From assembly GCA_020061685.1 (NCBI GenBank), contig JAGUXU010000018.1:1-10725 (forward strand): DNA of 10,725 bases, read 5' to 3'. The notes beneath the pieces are model-generated. The model was not told where the DNA came from. It made no database searches and was given only the letters and a program-made list of their open reading frames with translations. Source of the stretch: Candidatus Omnitrophota bacterium (GTDB lineage: Bacteria > Omnitrophota > Gorgyraeia > Pluralincolimonadales > Pluralincolimonadaceae). The stretch's first letter is position 1; each line of letters starts with the position of its first letter. The translations under genes were made by a program, and so were the position numbers. Of the stretch, positions 1 to 4,794 are shown one piece after another.

Positions 1-1440
1 AAGGCGGGCGAGGAACTCTTTGCCAACCCCCGTAACGCGGCGGCCGGGTCCCTCAAACTGCTTGACCCGAGGATCGTAGCCAAGCGCGGGTTGGATATCT
101 TCGCGCACGGGATCGGATATTCCGAGGGGGCGCCTTTTAAGTCGCAGTCCGGGCTACTCGAAGGGCTCAGGGGCCTGGGATTCAGGGTCAACCCCAATTA
201 TAAAAAATGTTCCGATATAGACGAGGTCCTGAAATTCTGCGATATCTGGCAGAAGAACCGCGAGGGACTTGACTACGATATAGACGGCATGGTCGTAAAG
301 GTGGATTCATTCGCCCAGCAGAGGAAACTCGGCAAGACCTCCAAGTCGCCGAGATGGATGATAGCGTATAAATTTCCGGCCGAACGCGTCGAGACGAAGC
401 TCGAGGATATCAAGATACAGGTCGGAAGGACCGGGGCATTGACGCCGGTGGCGGTCCTTAAACCGGTCTTTGTGGCGGGTACGACAGTCAAACATGCCTC
501 GCTCCATAATATGGATGAGATAGAACGCAAGGGCGTAAAGATAGGCGACACGGTGATCCTTGAGAAGGCGGGAGAGATAATCCCGCAGATCGTGGACGTC
601 GTCAAGTCAAAGCGGACGGGCAAGGAAAAGGCGTTCGTTATGCCGGCCAAATGTCCGGTCTGCAGGAGTCCGGTCAGGCGCGAGGAGGGCGAGGTCGCCT
701 ACAGGTGTGAGAACGTGTTCTGCCCGGCGCAGCTTAAAGAGAGCCTCATCCATTTCGCTTCCCGTGCCGCGATGGATATAGAAGGGCTGGGCGAGGCGAT
801 GGTGGACCAGTTGGTGGAGAATAAACTGGTCTCGGATTACGGCGATATCTACGGCTTAAAATTTGAGAAGGTGCGTTCGCTTGAGAGGATGGGCGATAAG
901 TCCGCCCGTAACCTGATCGACGCTATCGGCAAGAGCAAGAATAATACCTTGAGCCGCTTTATATACGCGCTGGGCATACGCCATGTCGGAAAGCACATAG
1001 CCGATGTCCTGGCGCGGACGTTCCATTCGATAGACAGGATATCGGGGTTGAGCGTCGATGAGCTATCCGCTACCCCCGAGATAGGCCCGGTCGTGGCGCA
1101 GTCAATATATGATTTCTTACGCAATCCCGCCAGCAAGAAAGTCCTGAAGGTACTTAAGGACGCGGGCATTAAATTCGCGGAGAAGCCGCGTTCACCGGCT
1201 TCGATGAAGTTAGCGGGCAAGACGTTCGTCTTTACAGGCGAACTTAAGGGGCATTCCCGTCCCGAGGCGGAAGAATTAATCAGGGGTCTCGGCGGCAACG
1301 CCTCCTCAAGCGTAAGCAAGAAGACGGATTTCGTGGTGGCAGGTGAGGATCCGGGTTCGAAATACGATAAAGCGAAGCGATTAGGCGTAAAGATCATGGA
1401 TGAAGGGCAATTCAATAAAATCATAAAGGAGACAGGGTAA
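1..1440 (+). CDS. ligA: NAD-dependent DNA ligase LigA, 3' part (5' end outside window)
   Basis: LigA seals nicks in duplex DNA during replication and repair, using NAD+ to adenylate its active-site lysine. The frame is open from base 1 and 479 codons are present. Against a usual length near 670, roughly 190 N-terminal codons, including the KxDG lysine, lie upstream. Visible in order: the end of the adenylation domain with FANPRNAAAGSLK and DIDGMVVKV; the K-F-P-A motif leading into the OB fold; a four-cysteine zinc finger (Cys codons at 652, 661, 706 and 721); helix-hairpin-helix repeats (IEGLGEAMVDQL, LGIRHVGKHIA); and a C-terminal BRCT domain from GKTFVFTGEL. The TTG at 91 is inside the conserved domain and is not the start. 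The stop codon shares one base with the next gene's ATG. The reading frame is intact and all expected C-terminal domains are present, so the call is firm. Confidence 0.97.
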   Translation, partial: KAGEELFANPRNAAAGSLKLLDPRIVAKRGLDIFAHGIGYSEGAPFKSQSGLLEGLRGLGFRVNPNYKKCSDIDEVLKFCDIWQKNREGLDYDIDGMVVKVDSFAQQRKLGKTSKSPRWMIAYKFPAERVETKLEDIKIQVGRTGALTPVAVLKPVFVAGTTVKHASLHNMDEIERKGVKIGDTVILEKAGEIIPQIVDVVKSKRTGKEKAFVMPAKCPVCRSPVRREEGEVAYRCENVFCPAQLKESLIHFASRAAMDIEGLGEAMVDQLVENKLVSDYGDIYGLKFEKVRSLERMGDKSARNLIDAIGKSKNNTLSRFIYALGIRHVGKHIADVLARTFHSIDRISGLSVDELSATPEIGPVVAQSIYDFLRNPASKKVLKVLKDAGIKFAEKPRSPASMKLAGKTFVFTGELKGHSRPEAEELIRGLGGNASSSVSKKTDFVVAGEDPGSKYDKAKRLGVKIMDEGQFNKIIKETG

Positions 1441-2009
1441 TGAGATATCTAAAAAGGCTCGGCCTTCTATTGATACTTACCGTCATCATTTTAAATCTCT
1501 CCGGTTGCGAGACATTAAAGAAGAAATTCAGCCGTAAGCCTAAGGCAGGCAAGAAAGTATCTCCGGTCTTAGTCCCTCAGGACTATAAAGGAATTTATCC
1601 GAATTCCGTTCTGTACGACAATCATTTCATTTACTGGCGGACAGGGACGGAAGACCTGATGAACTGCCTTCAGAACAAATTGAGCAATAAGCGGCAGGTC
1701 CTGGCCGCAAGCAGGGCGGTCGAAGATCTGGAAAGGATGCAGGACCTCCTGAATAGCCCTAAGAAAGAGGCCCTCGAGCCCCATATCAAGGTCTACGAGC
1801 GCGTATTGGGTAAGGTTCGGCTTGGCCGGCCGAACGATGCCCTTGCTGATAGTATGTGGCACGACCTCGAGAACCAGAGACGGCTCATTATAAGGGAATT
1901 CGAGCCGACGGCGGTAAAAGCGTTCATCCTAAGGGAAGAGGAGCCTATAAAGCCGCTCCAGACGATAGAACAGACGCTGCCGGATAAAAAGGCCGAAGAG
2001 AGTAAATGA
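1440..2009 (+). CDS. Uncharacterised outer-membrane-type lipoprotein, 189 aa
   Basis: I do not recognise a family. The N-terminus is a lipoprotein signal: basic MRYLKR, a hydrophobic core (residues 7-18) and a lipobox L-S-G-C with Cys23. Residue 24 is Glu, so the +2 rule does not predict inner-membrane retention and an outer-membrane lipoprotein is plausible. A very basic stretch (27-39, KKKFSRKPKAGKK) precedes a soluble region of about 115 residues. That region starts with aromatic GIYPNSVLYDNHFIYW and continues as mostly charged, probably helical sequence (about 73-155), followed by an acidic and Lys-rich tail. The start is supported by AAAGGAG (1425-1431) eight bases upstream. The gene overlaps ligA by 1 nt and the next gene by 4 nt, so it is co-translated with them. 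Its position between ligA and an MBL hydrolase does not suggest a function. Confidence 0.85.
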   Translation: MRYLKRLGLLLILTVIILNLSGCETLKKKFSRKPKAGKKVSPVLVPQDYKGIYPNSVLYDNHFIYWRTGTEDLMNCLQNKLSNKRQVLAASRAVEDLERMQDLLNSPKKEALEPHIKVYERVLGKVRLGRPNDALADSMWHDLENQRRLIIREFEPTAVKAFILREEEPIKPLQTIEQTLPDKKAEESK

Positions 2010-2617
2010 GGTATATCTTGGAGACCATCACCGTCGGTCCGATGGAGGTGAACTGTTATATCTTAGGCTGCGCCAAGACCCTTGAAGCCGTGATAATCGA
2101 CCCCGGCGCCGAGGATGACAGGATCAAAGGACGGTTGAACAGGGACAAGCTTTCGGCGAGATACATCATAAATACCCATGGCCATGCCGACCATATAGGC
2201 GCCAACGGAAAATTCGGGTTGCCGGTCATGATCCACAGATCGGACATCCCATTCTTGAACAGTCCGGCGAAGAATCTTTCCGCGATGCTGGGTATGACGA
2301 TCTCATCGCCCCCCGCGGACAGGGCGCTGGAGGACGGGGATAAGCTTTATGTGGGCGATCTGATTTTGGAGGTCATCCATACGCCCGGACATACGCCGGG
2401 ATCGATATCGGTTAAATGCGGGGACATAGTTTTTACCGGCGACGCGTTATTTAACGAGGGGATAGGCAGGACGGATTTTCCCTACGGTTCGGAGGAGGAC
2501 TTATTAAAGTCCATACGGAAAAAATTATTAATCCTGCCGGATTCGACGAAGGTCTATCCCGGACACGGAGCGGCTACGACGATAGGTTACGAAAAAACCC
2601 ATAATCCATTTCTATGA
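2006..2617 (+). CDS. Metallo-beta-lactamase-fold hydrolase, glyoxalase II (GloB/YcbL)-like
   Basis: This is a 203-residue single-domain cytosolic metallohydrolase of the glyoxalase II-like branch. Metal ligands are all visible: THGHADH with His58, His60, Asp62 and His63, then His129 (HTPGHTPGS), Asp146 (FTGDALF) and His187 (YPGHG). The ending THNPFL is typical of short GloB-like proteins. It lacks the extra C-terminal substrate-binding domain of classical glyoxalase II, which is normally about 250 residues, so it resembles YcbL-type enzymes. The natural substrate, whether a glutathione thioester, another thioester or something else, cannot be told from sequence. The start overlaps the lipoprotein stop as ATGA, and the stop overlaps xerD in the same way, indicating translational coupling. 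Fold and metal site are certain; the exact reaction is not. Confidence 0.93.
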   Translation: MRYILETITVGPMEVNCYILGCAKTLEAVIIDPGAEDDRIKGRLNRDKLSARYIINTHGHADHIGANGKFGLPVMIHRSDIPFLNSPAKNLSAMLGMTISSPPADRALEDGDKLYVGDLILEVIHTPGHTPGSISVKCGDIVFTGDALFNEGIGRTDFPYGSEEDLLKSIRKKLLILPDSTKVYPGHGAATTIGYEKTHNPFL

Positions 2618-3519
2618 GAGAACAGATAAAGGAATTTCTGGATTATCTTTCGATCGAGCGGGGCTTAAGCAAGAACACGCTGGAGTCATACGGCCGCGAT
2701 CTTAAGAAATACGCTGAATTCCTCAAAAAAAGGGGAATAGACAGCCTTGATAAAGTCAAGAGGCAGGACATACAGGATTTCCTGATGGAACTAAAGGAAG
2801 GAAAAAACGAGAACAGGAAAAAGCTTAACGCCAGTTCTATCGCGCGTAATCTCGTCGCCATAAAGATCTTCCATCGATACCTTACGGCGCAGCGTTATGT
2901 CAAGGAAGATATCACTTCCGTGCTCGAGACCCCTAAGTTATGGAAGACGCTGCCTGATGTCCTGGATTTAAACGAGGTCGAGGCGATACTGGGAAAACCG
3001 AATACGCTCAAGAAGCAGGGGCTGCGCGACAAGGCGGCGCTTGAACTTATGTACGCGACGGGCATGAGGGTCTCGGAACTCGTGAACCTGAAAGTAAGCG
3101 ACGTGCACTTGGATGTGGGGTTTGTGAGATGCATCGGCAAGGGGCAGAAGGAGCGGATAATCCCGGTCGGCCGCAAGGCGAAAGAGGCCCTGCAGAAGTA
3201 TCTCGCCAGGGCGCGCCCGAAATTTTTAAAGAAGGGCGAATCAAGCGCGTTATTTTTGACGCGGCTGGGGAAACCGATGTCGCGCCAGTCGTTCTGGATG
3301 GTGATTAAGCGCTATGTCCGCGAAGCACGCATAAAGAAGAGGGTCACCCCGCATACGCTAAGGCATTCGTTCGCGACGCATCTCTTGCAGAGGGGGGCGG
3401 ACTTGAGGGTTGTCCAGGAATTGCTCGGGCACGCGAACATCTCGACGACCCAGATATACACGCATATAAACAAGGAGCGGCTGAAGCAGATACACCAGAA
3501 ATTTCATCCGCGCCCTTGA
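2614..3519 (+). CDS. xerD: Tyrosine recombinase XerD-type (chromosome dimer resolution)
   Basis: This site-specific tyrosine recombinase would act with a partner Xer protein at dif to resolve chromosome dimers at division. At 301 aa it is close to the usual 298. The N-terminal SAM-like core-binding domain spans about residues 1-95 and the catalytic domain about 115-290. The full catalytic set is visible: Arg152 (ATGMRVSEL), Lys176 (GKGQKER), His247 and Arg250 (HTLRHSFATHLL), His273 (LLGHANISTTQ) and nucleophile Tyr282 (IYTHI). The C-terminus KFHPRP is characteristic of XerD rather than XerC or phage integrases. It overlaps the MBL gene by 4 nt (ATGA) with no clear Shine-Dalgarno, so translation is probably coupled. 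It sits about 210 nt before a tRNA gene, but the operon context and XerD-like tail argue for the housekeeping role. XerC versus XerD was decided by the tail and overall resemblance only. Confidence 0.92.
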   Translation: MREQIKEFLDYLSIERGLSKNTLESYGRDLKKYAEFLKKRGIDSLDKVKRQDIQDFLMELKEGKNENRKKLNASSIARNLVAIKIFHRYLTAQRYVKEDITSVLETPKLWKTLPDVLDLNEVEAILGKPNTLKKQGLRDKAALELMYATGMRVSELVNLKVSDVHLDVGFVRCIGKGQKERIIPVGRKAKEALQKYLARARPKFLKKGESSALFLTRLGKPMSRQSFWMVIKRYVREARIKKRVTPHTLRHSFATHLLQRGADLRVVQELLGHANISTTQIYTHINKERLKQIHQKFHPRP

Positions 3520-3525
3520 TGCGAC

Positions 3526-3541
3526 TGCGCCGCAAGGCGCA
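3526..3541 (+). other. Small perfect stem-loop with GCAA tetraloop after xerD
   Basis: A 6-bp perfect stem (TGCGCC / GGCGCA) is closed by GCAA, a GNRA-type tetraloop, 7 nt after the xerD stop codon. No T-run follows (the next bases are AGAAAGGG), so it does not look like an intrinsic terminator. It could protect or cap the 3' end of the ligA-xerD transcript. Pairing is direct observation; the role is inference. Confidence 0.5.
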
Positions 3542-3553
3542 AGAAAGGGAGTT

Positions 3554-3582
3554 ACAGAGGGAAAAGATCGTTTTCCCTCTGT
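3554..3582 (+). other. Perfect 12-bp palindromic stem-loop, 5-nt loop
   Basis: Arm 3554-3565 (ACAGAGGGAAAA) is the exact reverse complement of 3571-3582, with loop GATCG. The sequence after it (CATATAAGC) has no T-tract, so it is not a canonical Rho-independent terminator, although it could stop or stabilise the xerD transcript. Its inner core GAGGGAAAA/TTTTCCCTC closely matches the core of the palindrome at 3643-3673, with one paired G-C to A-T change. This suggests that the two are copies of a short palindromic element. Confidence 0.55.
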
Positions 3583-3642
3583 CATATAAGCTTCCAGCGG
3601 AAGGAAAAAGAGCAGCCCCTTGGTACCGGACATAATGGGGCG

Positions 3643-3673
3643 CTGAGAGAAAACCTTCAGGGTTTTCTCTCAG
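3643..3673 (+). other. Perfect 13-bp palindromic stem-loop, 5-nt loop
   Basis: Arm 3643-3655 (CTGAGAGAAAACC) pairs perfectly with 3661-3673, with loop TTCAG. It is the longest perfect hairpin I found in the window. Three bases later the arm of another inverted repeat begins (3677), and a TTTT run comes at 3686-3689, too far from the stem for a standard terminator. An 8-bp outer pairing, AAAAGAGC (3606-3613) with GCTCTTTT (3682-3689), could enclose this hairpin in a larger structure ending in a U-run. A terminator-like or small structured RNA role is possible but unproven. Confidence 0.5.
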
Positions 3674-3692
3674 GGAGTCCCGCTCTTTTGAT

Positions 3693-3698
3693 TATAAT
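3693..3698 (+). promoter_or_regulatory. Probable -10 box of the tRNA-Arg operon promoter
   Basis: TATAAT is a perfect sigma-70 -10 hexamer in an AT-rich stretch and predicts a transcription start near 3705, about 25 nt before the mature tRNA. No good -35 is visible: the bases 16-18 nt upstream (around 3669-3676) read CTCAGGGA. There is also no TGn extended -10 in the correct register. Placement immediately upstream of a tRNA and a long gene block makes it the best candidate for driving block 2. Without a -35 the call remains moderate. Confidence 0.5.
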
Positions 3699-3706
3699 TA
3701 TGTTTG

Positions 3707-3724
3707 CCCGCTCGAAAGAGCGGG
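3707..3724 (+). other. GAAA-tetraloop hairpin in the tRNA 5' leader
   Basis: A 7-bp perfect GC-rich stem (CCCGCTC / GAGCGGG) is capped by GAAA, a GNRA tetraloop, and ends 5 nt before the mature tRNA-Arg. It lies almost at the predicted transcript 5' end, so the nascent leader would begin with this hairpin and be removed by RNase P. It could stabilise the 5' end or influence leader processing. Structure is observed; function is inferred. Confidence 0.5.
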
Positions 3725-3729
3725 ACGAC

Positions 3730-3806
<77 letters not shown>

Positions 3807-3813
3807 TTTCAAA

Positions 3814-3820
3814 AAGGAGA
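3814..3820 (+). promoter_or_regulatory. Shine-Dalgarno that fixes the TauE-like start
   Basis: AAGGAGA lies 5 nt before ATG 3826. This decides the start of the transporter. A longer in-frame ORF from ATG 3688 would read straight through the tRNA gene and produce the tell-tale tRNA-derived peptide PVAQLDRA, so it is rejected. Confidence 0.85.
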
Positions 3821-3825
3821 AGGAT

Positions 3826-4188
3826 ATGCTTAATATTATACTTTATTTAATGCTCGGCCTCTCGGCCGGGATCCTCAGCGGGCTGATAGGGATAGGAGGA
3901 GGACTTATAATAATACCCGCCCTGATCTATGTATTTAAATTCAGCCAGCTGCAGGCACAGGGAACGACACTGGCCTTGCTTTTGCCTCCCATAGGGCTGC
4001 TGGCTTTTTTGGTATACTACAGGAACGGATATGTCGACCTTAAGGCGGCGGTGCCGATATGTCTCGCATTTTTTGTGGGAGGGTTATTCGGCGCCAAGGT
4101 TGCGGTTGGCCTATCGAACATATTCCTGCAAAGGCTATTCGGAACGGTCATGTTTCTGGTATCATTAAAGATGATATTTACTAAATAA
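3826..4188 (+). CDS. Half-length TauE/SafE (TSUP) family membrane protein, 120 aa
   Basis: This inner-membrane protein contains one repeat unit of the TauE/SafE (DUF81, TSUP) family, whose members move sulfite, sulfonates or other organic anions. The N-terminal signature is clear: GILSGLIGIGGGLIIIPALI at residues 15-34, followed by the A-x-G-T-T-like segment at 44-49. About four membrane segments are visible (roughly 4-34, 47-65, 73-95 and 101-118). Full-length family members have about 250 residues made of two such halves, so this one would have to pair with itself or a partner. The stop follows naturally after KMIFTK, and I see no second half encoded downstream, so it looks like a genuine short form. 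The SD at 3814 is strong. It starts 19 nt after a tRNA and ends 18 nt before the outer-membrane protein gene. The substrate is unknown. Confidence 0.85.
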   Translation: MLNIILYLMLGLSAGILSGLIGIGGGLIIIPALIYVFKFSQLQAQGTTLALLLPPIGLLAFLVYYRNGYVDLKAAVPICLAFFVGGLFGAKVAVGLSNIFLQRLFGTVMFLVSLKMIFTK

Positions 4189-4206
4189 AGGAAAGGAGGA
4201 AGGAAG

Positions 4207-4794
4207 ATGGTAAGAAGCATTGTTCTTGCAGTATTATTTTTGGGAATGACAGGGCTTGTGAACGCGGAACCCGCGGATACGCTTAACAGCGACGCCACCT
4301 TAAAGGAAATCGGCCTTTATTCCGGCTGGGGGACCGCGGATACGGGGGATGATAACGCCTCAAAGGACTATGACACCGTATATATCGGCGCACGGTTCGG
4401 ATTCAACCTGAAGAAATGGCTCAAACTGGATAAGATGCCCGGTATGTTCTTGTTCATGGTCGAGCCGTTCGTGAATCCCGTCATAAAACCCAGTTCAAAT
4501 TATGAAGTCGGTTGCGGCACCCTCTTGAAGTACGCTTTTCCGGTGACAAAGAGGTTCTATCCTTACATAGAGGGCGGCACGGGAGGGATCTATATCTCGG
4601 AGAAGACCAGAAAGCAGGGGTCGCATATGAATTTTGTCGACCAGGCCGGAGCGGGCCTTTATTATTTCATAGACGACACATGGGCGCTTAACGCTGGTTA
4701 CCGGTTCAGGCATATCTCCAACCTCGGGATCAAGAAACCGAACGGCGGTATAGACAGCCATTTTGCAATACTGGGCGCATCCAGATTCTTTTAA
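4207..4794 (+). CDS. PagL-like (acyloxyacyl hydrolase family) outer-membrane beta-barrel
   Basis: This is a 195-residue exported protein resembling lipid A 3-O-deacylase PagL and related acyloxyacyl hydrolase family barrels. A Sec signal peptide is visible, with a hydrophobic core at 4-17 and a likely cut after VNA (residue 20). The rest alternates aromatic and polar residues with Gly-rich turns, as in an eight-strand barrel, and ends in Phe (ASRFF), the typical C-terminal outer-membrane signal. Near the C-terminus YRFRHISNLG carries the family H-x-S-N motif (His169, Ser171, Asn172), followed by NGGIDS. In PagL the catalytic Glu lies 14 residues after the His; here that position is Asp183. 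The enzyme may therefore be active with Asp, or be a non-catalytic barrel. An SD, AAGGAGGA (4193-4200), lies 6 nt upstream. The stop overlaps the next start by 1 nt. Substrate is unproven. Confidence 0.8.
   Translation: MVRSIVLAVLFLGMTGLVNAEPADTLNSDATLKEIGLYSGWGTADTGDDNASKDYDTVYIGARFGFNLKKWLKLDKMPGMFLFMVEPFVNPVIKPSSNYEVGCGTLLKYAFPVTKRFYPYIEGGTGGIYISEKTRKQGSHMNFVDQAGAGLYYFIDDTWALNAGYRFRHISNLGIKKPNGGIDSHFAILGASRFF

Larger units (their letters stand above)
3677..3726 (+). repeat. 12-bp inverted repeat spanning the tRNA promoter
   Basis: Arm GTCCCGCTCTTT (3677-3688) is the exact reverse complement of 3715-3726, leaving a 26-nt loop that contains the TATAAT box. The motif CCCGCTC occurs twice (3679-3685 and 3707-3713), and both copies can pair with the single GAGCGGG (3718-3724). 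The long pairing and the short GAAA hairpin are therefore mutually exclusive. A transcript starting at the internal promoter lacks the upstream arm and can form only the short hairpin. A read-through transcript from block 1 could form the long one. Pairings are observed; the regulatory meaning is inference. Confidence 0.5.

Noticed and set aside
849..1424. 191-residue reverse-strand open frame inside ligA
   Set aside because: It is antisense to the conserved HhH and BRCT regions and has no motif; a shadow of codon bias.
91..1440. TTG at 91 as the start of DNA ligase
   Set aside because: Conserved ligase sequence (FANPRNAAAGSLK) is encoded upstream in the same open frame, so the gene continues beyond the window edge.
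3554..3582. Intrinsic terminator for the ligA-xerD operon
   Set aside because: The hairpin is strong but no T-tract follows it, so it is kept only as a stem-loop of unknown role.
3526..3726. CRISPR array or direct-repeat array in the spacer
   Set aside because: The repeats are inverted arms of single hairpins with irregular spacing; there are no evenly spaced direct repeats and no cas genes.
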